From positions 124,001 to 188,000 of the forward strand of contig NZ_JAAAKZ010000010.1 in the NCBI RefSeq assembly GCF_009905605.1: DNA of 64,000 bases. The letters run 5' to 3'. The notes beneath the pieces are model-generated. The model searched no databases. It was given only the letters and a program-made list of their open reading frames with translations, and was not told where the DNA came from. Origin of the DNA: Runella sp. CRIBMP. Lineage in GTDB: Bacteria > Bacteroidota > Bacteroidia > Cytophagales > Spirosomataceae. How positions within the stretch are numbered: the first letter of the stretch is position 1; every line of letters begins with the position of its first letter. This document shows, in pieces, positions 8,110 to 16,564 of this stretch. The position numbers and the translations under genes are program-made.

Positions 8110-8961
8110 TCACAGATTGTGTTTGATACACATTTGTTGAATAAACTTCAGACCATGCTCGGCGATGTGCCAAGGGTCGTTGTATTCTCTCCACACGTTG
8201 ATGGCGTTGGCAAAACCAGGGTCATTGCGGGAAAACGCCTCAATCGTAAGCCACCCCTTGTAGTTAATCGCCGCCAATCCCGCAAAGGCATCATCCCAAG
8301 GGATGTGTCCGTCGCCGGGCGTACCTCGGTCGTTTTCACTGATGTGGACGTGACTCAACACGGGCGAGATGGTTTGGAGTGCCTGACCGTATTTCTTTTC
8401 TTCTACGTTGGCGTGGTGCGTGTCAAACATGGCCCGTACGTGTGAATGATCGGCCAACGTAACCAACTTACTCAACTGCGACATGGTGTTGCACAAATAG
8501 CACTCAAAACGGTTGAGGGCTTCCAGCGCCAGCACCACATCGGCCTGGGCGGCATGTTCGCCCGCTGCGTGCAGCACTTCGGCCGCCCATCCATATTCTT
8601 GCTCATACGGCTCATGCGCCGCAAAATGGGCGTGAGCCGAGTGAAAAGGCCCGCATAAAACGCGTGAATTCAAATCATGCGAACGGTCGATCGCCCATTT
8701 GATACGGTCAAGTCCCTTGGCACGCACCATAGCCGAGTCGCTTATGGGATTCATGTCAGGGCTTACAACGGTGACGGTGGTTGTTTCCAAACCTAAGCCA
8801 CGGGTAAAATCACCTACCTGCTTATACGCACTTTCTTCGGGAGAGCCCACAAAAAACTCCACCCCGTCGTAACCAATTTCTTTTAAACGCTCAATAATGG
8901 GGAATAATTCTTCTGACATTCCTGCCGACCAAGCCAGCACATTAAATCCAATTTTATTCAT
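8110..8961 (-). CDS. D-tagatose/D-psicose 3-epimerase-like enzyme
   Basis: 283 residues, close to the 290 of ketose 3-epimerases. The four Mn/Co ligands are placed at E147 (LALEALNRFE), D180 (MFDTHHAN), H206 (SHVHISEND) and E241 (TIEAFSR). Spacings of 33, 26 and 35 residues equal those of characterised D-tagatose and D-psicose 3-epimerases (E152, D185, H211, E246). The conserved RGTPG loop (212-216) is present too. Known members interconvert ketoses at C3 by an enediolate mechanism. Cytoplasmic. Only 6 nt separate it from the preceding DUF1080 gene, so the two are co-transcribed. A ketose or 3-keto-sugar substrate fits; which sugar is unknown. Confidence 0.9.
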   Translation of the reverse strand: MNKIGFNVLAWSAGMSEELFPIIERLKEIGYDGVEFFVGSPEESAYKQVGDFTRGLGLETTTVTVVSPDMNPISDSAMVRAKGLDRIKWAIDRSHDLNSRVLCGPFHSAHAHFAAHEPYEQEYGWAAEVLHAAGEHAAQADVVLALEALNRFECYLCNTMSQLSKLVTLADHSHVRAMFDTHHANVEEKKYGQALQTISPVLSHVHISENDRGTPGDGHIPWDDAFAGLAAINYKGWLTIEAFSRNDPGFANAINVWREYNDPWHIAEHGLKFIQQMCIKHNL

Positions 8962-8967
8962 GGGATA

Positions 8968-9762
8968 CTAGAGTTGCTTTAAACGAAGATTCCGATACTG
9001 TACTTTCATGGGAGGACCCACGTGTACTTGTACCCCTAGAAGTCCCTTTGACTTACCATTTACTGCATCATTGTCCACGACCTCACTCATTAAAACGCCA
9101 TTTATATAATGTTGGAGGCGGTTTCCTTTGACAATCAGGTGGAACTCATTCCAGTCTTCGCTTTTAATCAAGGTCTTCAACGAATCTGAACTTCCGAGCG
9201 AGCCCGTTACGCTCAAATCGGTCCATGCGTTACTTTTTACTTTAGCGCGTACGGCTTCGGGAGTGAAAGTACCCGTTTGGGGATTAATAGATGTTTTTTG
9301 TCCGCGATAGGCCAGCGTTGTTCTTTTACGCTCTTCATAATTTTGGCCAGTATAGCGGTTGTTACCGTCGATGTCGGCCTGATACCCGCGCAACGCAAAA
9401 GGGATATCCGTTAGGCGGTCGCTGCGGTAGTTAATGCCTGAATTACCCGCCTTGGTGATGTTAAATTCACCTTTCAATTCAAAATCGGCAGGCTCACCAC
9501 CTTTCCAGATGATAAAAGAATTGGTTTTAAGCAAAGTAGTCGGGGTGATTTCTCCCACTAAATTTCCGTTTTCAACGCGCCAATAGGTAGGGTCTCCCTC
9601 CCAACCGTTCAGTGTTTTGCCGTCAAATATCTGAACAAATCCATCGGAGCGGCCTTCCGCTTTTTTTCCTTGACCCGTGGTCGATACTTTACAACTTGAC
9701 CATACCAATACGGAAAGAATTAATCCTAGATGTAAATAGTTGAAACTGTGTTTTTTTATCAT
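8968..9762 (-). CDS. DUF1080 lipoprotein, putative 3-keto-glycoside hydrolase/lyase
   Basis: 264 residues, first gene of the cluster. A lipoprotein signal ends at C24 (LVWSSC), so the protein is predicted to sit in an envelope membrane. The mature part is a concanavalin-like jelly roll of the DUF1080 (3-keto-disaccharide hydrolase) family: FDGKTLNGWEG, W-x-VENGNLVGE, SFIIWKGGEPADFELKGEF, NSGINYRS and the closing HVGPPMKVQYRNLRLKQL. Family members cleave 3-keto-glucosides after a Gfo/Idh/MocA enzyme has oxidised C3. A dehydrogenase and epimerases in the same cluster support such a pathway here. The specific glycoside is unknown. Confidence 0.88.
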   Translation of the reverse strand: MIKKHSFNYLHLGLILSVLVWSSCKVSTTGQGKKAEGRSDGFVQIFDGKTLNGWEGDPTYWRVENGNLVGEITPTTLLKTNSFIIWKGGEPADFELKGEFNITKAGNSGINYRSDRLTDIPFALRGYQADIDGNNRYTGQNYEERKRTTLAYRGQKTSINPQTGTFTPEAVRAKVKSNAWTDLSVTGSLGSSDSLKTLIKSEDWNEFHLIVKGNRLQHYINGVLMSEVVDNDAVNGKSKGLLGVQVHVGPPMKVQYRNLRLKQL

Positions 9763-9850
9763 TTGAATTGGTGGTTGAAAGGTTTATGTATTTCGTATTT
9801 TTGGATTGTTATAGGCTTTGAATGCAATTGTCGTACTTCTCAATAAGAGC

Positions 9851-9858
9851 CAAAACTA
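9851..9858 (-). promoter_or_regulatory. Candidate -7 box for the carbohydrate cluster
   Basis: CAAAACTA on the plus strand reads TAGTTTTG on the minus strand, matching the Bacteroidota -7 consensus TAnnTTTG. It lies about 90 nt upstream of the first cluster gene. No good TTTG at -33 was found, so this is tentative. Confidence 0.35.
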
Positions 9859-9957
9859 TATTCAAATATTTCTAAAAAGTGTCTTAAATACTATCCTATA
9901 CATACCTGCTTACGCAAAATCATTGCATAAGTACTACCCACGCAGGCGCCCTTAAAC

Positions 9958-9994
9958 CATGAAAAGCGCACCGAAATTCGATGCGCTTTTCATG
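9958..9994 (-). terminator. Terminator hairpin of the FIST/histidine kinase operon
   Basis: A perfect 13-bp inverted repeat, CATGAAAAGCGCA (9958-9970) and TGCGCTTTTCATG (9982-9994); the loop region adds CGAA/TTCG pairing. It lies 26 nt after the kinase stop codon on the minus strand. The A/T-rich stem ends suit termination in either direction. Confidence 0.65.
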
Positions 9995-10020
9995 GAGGGA
10001 TTTATAATCAGCAAGTTATG

Positions 10021-11556
10021 CTAGATTCGGCTACTATACTTCGCTATTTTCTGAAATAACTCTTTGGGATTGAAAGGTTTTGTGACGTAATCGTTCATTC
10101 CTACCAAAAACGCCCGGTCTTGATTGCTCAACGTGGCCGAGGCCGTTAGGGCAATGATGGGAATATTAATATCCATTTCTCTGATTTTCTGCGTGGCAGT
10201 ATACCCGTCCATTTGTGGCATTTGAATATCCATCAGAATCACGTCGTACTTGCCAGCGGCGTACTTGTCAACGGCTATTTGGCCGTTTTCGGCTACATCC
10301 AATACAATCTGCCACCTCTCCAGAAATTTAGTGGCCACTTTTACATTCATGGGGTAATCTTCCACCAACAGAATTTTTACGCCTTTTAAGGTGCTTTCGT
10401 TCAGAAGTTCATTGTTTGCTTCCACTACTTTATTCTTGAGTGCAGTTCCGATCTCCAGCTCTATCGTGAAGAAGAATTTCGAACCTTTGCCTAATTGGCT
10501 CTCAATATGAATATCGCTGTTATGAAGATATAGCAGCTTTTTGGTAATGACCAGCCCCAGCCCCGTGCCCCCAAATTGGCGGGTTGTTTCGGAATTGGCT
10601 TGGGTAAATTTCTCAAAAATCGACGCCTGTTTATTTTCGGCAATACCGATGCCCGTATCTATGACCGAAATGTCCATCACGGCCTTATTTCCAACTTTCT
10701 TAACAAAAGACAACTCGACGGTGATACTGCCGTTGGCCGTAAACTTAACGGCATTCGACACCAAGTTTGAAATAACCTGACCGAGCCGAAGCGAATCACC
10801 GATAACCACATCGGGCACGTCATCGTCAATCATCAATTTGATTTTGTTGCCTTTTTCTTCGGCCTTGACTTGGTTGGCTTTTTTAATGTTGGAAATCAGT
10901 TGTTTAATATCAAACGGAACTTTTTCCAGTTCCACTTTGCCCGCCTCAATCTTGCTAAAATCCAGTATATCGTTGATGAGTACGTAAAGATTATCGGTCG
11001 AGAATTGAAGAATTTTGAGATTTTCGGCCATGACCGGCGACACATCTTCCTGCTGCATCAAATACGTAAGGCCCACAATGCTGTTCAACGGGGTACGGAT
11101 CTCGTGGCTCATCATCGAAAGAAATTCCGATTTGGCATCGGTGGCGCTCTCCGCCGCTTCTTTGGCCTGGCGTAGTTCTGCTTCAATCAATTTACGGTTT
11201 TCAATTTGTACCTGAAGAAAGTCCACCAATCCCAGTAGATTATTGGAATCAAAAGCCCTCGGTTGAATCCCTTCCTGAATTTCTAGCGAGTGAATCGCCT
11301 CAATCAGTTTTTCAACCGATATTTTACGTTGCGAAATTTCTTCTTTGAGCTTATGGTTGATTTCTGCGTACTCTTTGTCATTCAGCTGCGCCGAATGTTC
11401 GAGCAATTCTTTATCGCGGTCAAAATTGAGGTAGGAATCATTCACCGCTTTGATAAAATGGCCAAAGTGCTCATGTTTCAAACAATCCTCGGTCAAGAAC
11501 TTATTGATTTGCTTTTTCAGTAAGCGGTGGAATTTTGTGGTATCAATCGCGCTCAT
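10021..11556 (-). CDS. Hybrid histidine kinase with C-terminal receiver domain
   Basis: 511 residues, no transmembrane segment and no recognisable PAS, GAF or other sensor domain. A helical, coiled-coil-prone N-terminus (1-140) leads to HisKA with H151 (MSHEIRTPLN), then HATPase with the N-box (LVSNAVKF), G1 (DTGIGI) and G2 (GGTGLGL), and a receiver domain with phospho-acceptor D443 (ILMDIQMP) and conserved K (YVTKPF). It overlaps the upstream FIST gene by 4 nt (ATGA), so translation is coupled. FIST proteins are small-molecule sensors, so the kinase probably gets its input from the partner protein. No output domain or response regulator is adjacent. Confidence 0.92.
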   Translation of the reverse strand: MSAIDTTKFHRLLKKQINKFLTEDCLKHEHFGHFIKAVNDSYLNFDRDKELLEHSAQLNDKEYAEINHKLKEEISQRKISVEKLIEAIHSLEIQEGIQPRAFDSNNLLGLVDFLQVQIENRKLIEAELRQAKEAAESATDAKSEFLSMMSHEIRTPLNSIVGLTYLMQQEDVSPVMAENLKILQFSTDNLYVLINDILDFSKIEAGKVELEKVPFDIKQLISNIKKANQVKAEEKGNKIKLMIDDDVPDVVIGDSLRLGQVISNLVSNAVKFTANGSITVELSFVKKVGNKAVMDISVIDTGIGIAENKQASIFEKFTQANSETTRQFGGTGLGLVITKKLLYLHNSDIHIESQLGKGSKFFFTIELEIGTALKNKVVEANNELLNESTLKGVKILLVEDYPMNVKVATKFLERWQIVLDVAENGQIAVDKYAAGKYDVILMDIQMPQMDGYTATQKIREMDINIPIIALTASATLSNQDRAFLVGMNDYVTKPFNPKELFQKIAKYSSRI

Positions 11557-12692
11557 TTTTCGGAGAAAGTAGTAATCGTCATGGTTTGATTGTGTAACTC
11601 ACAACGTGCATTGGGGTTTAGGGGCGAAATCTCCCCGTAAGAGTAAAAACCGGTCATAATTGGTTGTTCTCCGAATATCTCCCTAGCGGCCTCCACTTCT
11701 TCTTCGGTGCGGGAGCCTAGCACTAATTTTCGCCCCACGCAACTCACCAAAATGGCCAGTTCAGGCGGGCTGTCAAAAAAGCTCATTGAGTTTTGGGCGG
11801 CACTGGCAGAAGCATCAATCAAGCGGTCAAAATTTGCTTTCATAAACCGCACCAAAGCGCCTTTGGGTAGCTCGCCCGCGAAAGTCATGCTTCGGTTGGT
11901 TTCATCAATGGAAAGAATGGTCCGAACGATGGGCTTAGCATCGGCGGTCGCTCTCATCGAAAGCGGAAACAACAATGCCGCTCCGGGCAGTTCATCGGCG
12001 TATTTGCCCAAATATTCTTTATAAAGGTCAAGGGCCTTTTTTTCGCCGATTTTATAGAGCACATTGTACTCAGACTCAGTCACTTCTCTCTCTGGGCCGA
12101 ATACATCCCATCCACCCATAGTTCCGTGGCCTACGGTCAATTGCGTTCCGTAAAAGCCAATTCCTACGATTTTTCCTTCTTTGGGGTTTTCGTTCAGGCC
12201 TACGAGTGTTTTTTCAAACCGGGCTTCGTCGCCCGCCAAGCCACCTGAAATGAGGATTTTATCGCCCGTATGTTCATTGAGGGCCGCTATCAACTCGCTG
12301 CCGTTGACCCGCCCACCGTCAGAGATGACAAATATCGCCGTCAGGTCGTCGGCCAATAAATTTTGCGCTATTTTTTTTCCTGACTCAGCACTTTGAAAAT
12401 GGTTTTCGATGTCAATTTTAGTCGTTTTGACAAGTGTTTTATCAAATTCAATCGCAGTGACAATGACGGTTCCTTCATGGACCGAATTTTGGTATATTTC
12501 TCCCGATGTAGAATTAATGACAATTTCTGCGGCAGGAAATAGCTCCCTCAAATAGTCATAAGGTTGAAGGTCTTCTAAACACTTCCTCTCACCAAAAGCC
12601 AATACCAATTGGGCTTGCGAAGCAGCAAAAGCTGGGGTTTCAGATATAGGGTTCCAAGCACTATTCCGAAAAGCGAGTTGTTTTATCCTCAT
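11553..12692 (-). CDS. FIST N-/C-terminal domain sensory protein
   Basis: 379 residues. It carries an N-terminal FIST domain (about 20-220; landmarks STSGEIYQ, AIFVISDG, ISGGLAGDEARF, GIGFYG) and a C-terminal FIST domain (about 225-365; LFPLSMRA, VSCVGRKLVLGSRTEEE, GFYSYGEISP). FIST modules are predicted or shown to sense small ligands in signal-transduction proteins, and usually occur fused to or beside kinases. No signal peptide or membrane segment, so cytoplasmic. It shares 4 nt with the hybrid kinase that follows, strongly suggesting a two-protein sensor. The ligand is unknown; amino acids have been proposed for the family. Confidence 0.92.
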   Translation of the reverse strand: MRIKQLAFRNSAWNPISETPAFAASQAQLVLAFGERKCLEDLQPYDYLRELFPAAEIVINSTSGEIYQNSVHEGTVIVTAIEFDKTLVKTTKIDIENHFQSAESGKKIAQNLLADDLTAIFVISDGGRVNGSELIAALNEHTGDKILISGGLAGDEARFEKTLVGLNENPKEGKIVGIGFYGTQLTVGHGTMGGWDVFGPEREVTESEYNVLYKIGEKKALDLYKEYLGKYADELPGAALLFPLSMRATADAKPIVRTILSIDETNRSMTFAGELPKGALVRFMKANFDRLIDASASAAQNSMSFFDSPPELAILVSCVGRKLVLGSRTEEEVEAAREIFGEQPIMTGFYSYGEISPLNPNARCELHNQTMTITTFSEK

Positions 12693-12974
12693 TTTATTGT
12701 AGAAATGCGAATATAAGATATGTTTTAGTATTTTCTGTTGTTAAATGGGTATATTTTCTTGAGAATATACCTACTGAGGAAGTATGTTTTAAAATAGCTG
12801 ATTAGGCACTTTAAAATGGTCCATTCCTTCTAAAACCAATAAGAAAGAATTTTACTTCATCTAATCGTATATATTTATCTGCGCCACTAACAAGCATTAT
12901 TTATGGTCAGCGAAAGCGCTGGCTTGCTTCGTAAGTACGAAATTGTTAGGTTAAAAGAAGTAGTGAGGCGTATT

Positions 12975-13766
12975 TCAGCCAGTAACAATCGTACCTTTCA
13001 AGTATAATCGTACCTGACCTGCTATTTCTACCCGCTCTCCAATCAGCTTGGTCTTCAGCACTCCTCCCCGCTTTGAAACCTGCAAGGCGCTGAACTCCGT
13101 TTTTCCGAGTTTTTCGGCCCAATAAGGTGTGAGCGTAGTATGGGCTGAGCCAGTTACGGGGTCTTCGGCGATGCCAGACTGAGGGGCAAAAAAGCGAGAG
13201 ACAAAATCAACGTCTTGGCCTTTGGCAGTAATAATCACGCCTCTAACGGGTAAGGTAGAAAGCAATATTACGTCAGGATTGAGGTTTCTTACCTGCTCTT
13301 CATTCTCCAATACGGCCATAAAGTCGGTTTTCCCCCGGATTATTTCTACGGGTACGACGTCCCCCAAGGCTTCCAACAAAGCGGGAGGTGACACCAGTTG
13401 TTTATGAAGTGTATCAACTGGAAAATCCAGAATAAGCCAATCTTCTTCCTGTCGAACCGTCAAAACGCCACTTCGAGAATCAAAGTGGATTTGCTCTTGG
13501 GCGTAATTCTCAATCGAAAACAAAACGTAAGCAGTGGCAAGGGTAGCGTGACCGCATAGGTCTACTTCGACCGTAGGCGTAAACCAACGAATATGAAATC
13601 CGTGGTCAGTTGGAACATAAAAAGCGGTTTCGGCGAGGTTATTTTCAGCAGCAATGGCCTGCAATGTTGCATCAGGTAGCCAAGATGTAAGCGGTACAAC
13701 GGCGGCGGGGTTGCCCCCAAAAACTTGACTGGTAAATGCATCAAGCTGATATATAGGAAGTTCCAT
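12975..13766 (-). CDS. PhzF family isomerase/epimerase-like protein
   Basis: 263 residues from ATG 13766 (MELPIYQLDAF); in-frame ATGs 2 and 12 codons upstream would add residues absent from typical family starts. PhzF/diaminopimelate-epimerase-like fold: VFGGNPAAVVPL, ENNLAETAFY with general acid/base E46, the duplicated strand DLCGHATLAT, and the C-terminal AEDPVTGSAHT. Family members isomerise small metabolites; PhzF itself acts in phenazine synthesis, but most bacterial homologues, including stand-alone ones like this, have no known substrate. No phenazine genes are nearby. Monocistronic by context. Confidence 0.93.
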   Translation of the reverse strand: MELPIYQLDAFTSQVFGGNPAAVVPLTSWLPDATLQAIAAENNLAETAFYVPTDHGFHIRWFTPTVEVDLCGHATLATAYVLFSIENYAQEQIHFDSRSGVLTVRQEEDWLILDFPVDTLHKQLVSPPALLEALGDVVPVEIIRGKTDFMAVLENEEQVRNLNPDVILLSTLPVRGVIITAKGQDVDFVSRFFAPQSGIAEDPVTGSAHTTLTPYWAEKLGKTEFSALQVSKRGGVLKTKLIGERVEIAGQVRLYLKGTIVTG

Positions 13767-13899
13767 ATTCATAGCGTTGGTAAAATCTCTAAACATTTGC
13801 AAAGGTGGACAGGTTCGTTTTTCTTCAAAAATCTTCTTTTAGAAAAAGAACCTCTCCACCCCATGCCAATCTACAGAAAACAATGGTATACAATGATAA

Positions 13900-14424
13900 T
13901 TACTGTGCTTTCGCCGTGTATTTTCCGGGATACGTTTTTTCTTTAAATTGGTCGAAAGGTTCTTTTTCGTGGTTGTTATCCCCAAAATACGTCAGCACCT
14001 GATGAAACATACGCGGCTCCAAGTATCCCGAAACTGGCTGAATGAGCGCCATTTTTTCATTCATAAATACGGTCGTAGGATAGCCCGTAACTTTGCCGTT
14101 GAGCATGTTTTTAAAAGAAACTTTGCCCAACATCACATCACCGTCTTTCTCGGGATTGAACTTTACGGCATAGTATTTCTTGTTGACAAAGTCGATTACT
14201 TCGGCATTTTTGAAGGTATTTTTATCCATTACCTTGCACCATCCACACCAATCCGTGTAAAGGTCAATGAACACTTTTCGGGGCTGTTTTTGGTTAAGTT
14301 TATAGGCTTCTTCTAAGGTTACCCATTTTATTTTGGCTTCTTCTACGGGGGGATTTTGGGGTTTTAGCGCCATCAGACTTACCAAAAGTGCCGCCGATAG
14401 GGTAACTAATACTGCTTTTTTCAT
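13900..14424 (-). CDS. Exported thioredoxin-like protein (WCGWCK)
   Basis: 174 residues. A signal peptide (MKKAVLVTLSAALLVSLMAL) is followed by a thioredoxin-7/DUF255-type fold with redox motif C60-G-W-C63 (DWCGWCKVMD) and the cis-proline loop GYPTT. The aromatic CGWC centre is typical of periplasmic thiol oxidoreductases of Bacteroidota that reduce or repair exported proteins. Start at ATG 14424. The gene stands alone between PhzF and the FGGY kinase on the minus strand. Partner proteins are not evident. Confidence 0.9.
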   Translation of the reverse strand: MKKAVLVTLSAALLVSLMALKPQNPPVEEAKIKWVTLEEAYKLNQKQPRKVFIDLYTDWCGWCKVMDKNTFKNAEVIDFVNKKYYAVKFNPEKDGDVMLGKVSFKNMLNGKVTGYPTTVFMNEKMALIQPVSGYLEPRMFHQVLTYFGDNNHEKEPFDQFKEKTYPGKYTAKAQ

Positions 14425-14542
14425 GGTTTTTAGAAATGATTAAGTACTGATTAGTAACGGTTTTGAATTTTATTTGGTTCTCTCAAATACCGCGCCAATC
14501 GTACAACGAAATTCTTATCCTGTCAATATATTTCTAATTTTT

Positions 14543-16009
14543 TCAAGCTTTTGTCTGGGTAATCAGCTTCCCGAAATTTTTGTTTACTTTCCGATAAATC
14601 AGTCGATTAGAGGGGTCAGGATGGTAAGTTTCGGCAAAATGAACACAGTTCTGAACGCCTTTCTCAAGACTTTCTATTTTTTCTAACGCTTTCATTGCCA
14701 ACATAATAGCCCCCAAACACCCGCTTTCACCACTTTGGTTGACTTTTACCGCTATCCCAAAAATATCAGCCAGCAATTGCACCCAAAATTTGGATTGCGT
14801 AAATCCTCCATTGGCGTGGAGTATCTGGGTTTTAGAAAGTTGGTTATCAATGATTTGGCGCGTTTGATTCAAGTTGAGTACAATGCCTTCAATCGTGGCG
14901 CGCACCAGATGCGCTTGGGTATGTTGCCAACTTAAATTTCGATAGCTCCCTCGGGCATGGGCATCCCAAACGGGCGCTCTTTCTCCCAACAGGTAAGGCA
15001 CAAAAAGTAAGTCTTCGGCCCCAGGAGGAGCATTTTCGGCCAAAGCAAGCAGCTCGCTCGGGTCTTTCAGTAAAAGGTGTTTTGAAAGCCACTCCAACAC
15101 ATTACCGCCGTTATTGGTCGGCCCGCCCGATACAAAATGGGTCTCGTCGAGCACGTACGTAAAAAGTCGTCTTTTCTCATCACGGGCTGGCGTAGCGGCC
15201 GTTTGACGGATGGCTCCGCTGGTACCGATGGTCAAGGTAGAAACACCTTTGGCCAAAGCCCCCGAGCCCAAATTGGCCAAACAAGCATCGCCCGCGCCAA
15301 TGACAAAGGGAGTTCCGGAGCGCAATCCAAGTCTGCGGCAAAGCGAGGGATTCGTCAGTTTTTCGATATGGTACGTGGGCACCGCTTCCGACAATTGCGT
15401 GGCCTTGATACCCGTATAAGCCAATGCCATTTCACTCCATTTTAGGCGGCGGTTGTTCAAAAGCGACGTACCCGAAGCCATCGAATAGTCAATTTGAAAC
15501 TTCCCAAAAAGGTTAAACCAAATGTATTCCTTTTGGGATACAAACCGTTGAATACGCTTAAAAAGTTGGGGCTGGGTTTGGCGAAACCAAACCATCTTCG
15601 TCAGGGGGGCGTACGGATGGGCAGGAATGCCCGTATGCGAATACAATTTGGGGAAAATATCGGCTTGTTTAAGGACGTCGGCTTGGGCTTCGCTGCGATT
15701 GTCTGCCCAAAGTACCGACCGCGTAAGACGATGATTGTGGGCATCCAGTGGAATGACGCTGTGCATGGCTGAGCACAAACTTATGGCCTCTACCGTGGCA
15801 TTTTTGTGCCGCAACTGCTCCGTTACCTGCCGAAGTACATGGACAAAAAGTCGGTATATCTCGTCAGGATTTTGTTCAACAAAACGATTTCGGGGATGGT
15901 ACGTCACGCAAGTTCCCGTGGCGTGGGCCACCACGCTCCCGTTTTCGTCAAAAGCCACGGCTTTGACATTGGTGGTGCCGATGTCTACTCCAATCCAAGT
16001 ACTTTGCAC
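14543..16009 (-). CDS. FGGY family carbohydrate kinase, gluconokinase type
   Basis: 488 residues, normal for FGGY kinases. The N-terminal actin-like domain opens with GVDIGTTNVKAVAFD; substrate-side CSAMHSVIPLD and LWADNRSEAQ follow; the catalytic Asp is in GAGDACLANLGSG; the phosphate loop is LTIGTSGAIR; the C-terminal domain has GGPTNNGGNVLEW, PYLLGERAPVWD and HANGGFTQS. These features, especially SAMHSV, DNR and GERAPVWD, are shared with gluconokinases. It follows an Lrp-type regulator gene by 30 nt in the same direction, so that regulator may control it. Product would be a 6-phospho-sugar acid. Sugar specificity within FGGY enzymes is uncertain from sequence. Confidence 0.87.
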   Translation of the reverse strand: MQSTWIGVDIGTTNVKAVAFDENGSVVAHATGTCVTYHPRNRFVEQNPDEIYRLFVHVLRQVTEQLRHKNATVEAISLCSAMHSVIPLDAHNHRLTRSVLWADNRSEAQADVLKQADIFPKLYSHTGIPAHPYAPLTKMVWFRQTQPQLFKRIQRFVSQKEYIWFNLFGKFQIDYSMASGTSLLNNRRLKWSEMALAYTGIKATQLSEAVPTYHIEKLTNPSLCRRLGLRSGTPFVIGAGDACLANLGSGALAKGVSTLTIGTSGAIRQTAATPARDEKRRLFTYVLDETHFVSGGPTNNGGNVLEWLSKHLLLKDPSELLALAENAPPGAEDLLFVPYLLGERAPVWDAHARGSYRNLSWQHTQAHLVRATIEGIVLNLNQTRQIIDNQLSKTQILHANGGFTQSKFWVQLLADIFGIAVKVNQSGESGCLGAIMLAMKALEKIESLEKGVQNCVHFAETYHPDPSNRLIYRKVNKNFGKLITQTKA

Positions 16010-16039
16010 AGAGGTAAGGTTTAGTAAATGGTAAAAAGC

Positions 16040-16501
16040 TCACTCCTCAATGGGGACATTTCGTTTGAAAGCGGCCCCGAAATCAATCAATGATTCGGTT
16101 TTCAGTACCCCCGGAATGTGGTCTATTTTCTCGTAAAGTACGCGCCGCATGTGCTCATTGCTGCGCGCCACAATCCGGATGTACAACGTATATTTACCCG
16201 TAATATAATAACACTCCGTCACTTCTGGAATTTGCTTGAGCGCTTCAATTATTTTTTCAGAATCGGAGTCTTCTTTGAGCATTATGCCCGTAAAAGCTCC
16301 CCACTCAAACCCCAATTTACGCTCGTCGAGCACGACGGTAGTACTTTTCAGAATACCAATGCGTTTGAGTTTTCCAACCCGCTGGTGCACCATTGTGTTA
16401 GAAATACCCAAGTCGTCGGCAATGGCCGAGTAGGCTTTACGCGCATCTCGTTCGAGTTGCTGTAAAATAAGTCGGTCGTATTCGTCTAAGGGCTCTTCCA
16501 T
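16040..16501 (-). CDS. Lrp/AsnC family transcriptional regulator
   Basis: 153 residues, exact family length. An N-terminal winged helix (LDEYDRLILQQLERDARKAY, then IADDLGISNTMVHQRVGKL) is followed by the RAM/AsnC ligand-binding domain (GAFTGIMLK; VTECYYITGKYTLYIRI). Start ATG at 16501. It lies 15 nt beyond a terminator hairpin and 30 nt before the FGGY kinase gene, in the same direction. Lrp/AsnC proteins bind amino acids or other small effectors as dimers or octamers, and often act on neighbouring genes and on themselves. Confidence 0.94.
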   Translation of the reverse strand: MEEPLDEYDRLILQQLERDARKAYSAIADDLGISNTMVHQRVGKLKRIGILKSTTVVLDERKLGFEWGAFTGIMLKEDSDSEKIIEALKQIPEVTECYYITGKYTLYIRIVARSNEHMRRVLYEKIDHIPGVLKTESLIDFGAAFKRNVPIEE

Positions 16502-16515
16502 GGGTTATAAATAAT

Positions 16516-16554
16516 CGTTGCTTTTTGGAAGAAATACTCCTCCAAAAAGCAACG
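16516..16554 (-). terminator. Terminator hairpin of the metalloprotease gene
   Basis: A perfect 14-bp stem, CGTTGCTTTTTGGA (16516-16529) with TCCAAAAAGCAACG (16541-16554), 10 nt after the metalloprotease stop codon on the minus strand. Flanking AAATAATCG and CGATTATTT can pair around it, extending the structure. Confidence 0.75.
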
Positions 16555-16564
16555 TTAACGACGA

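Noticed and set aside
12890-12960. Small hairpin CAGCG/CGCTG in the spacer before the FIST gene
   Set aside because: Only 5 bp, no T-run, not next to a stop codon in a useful orientation.
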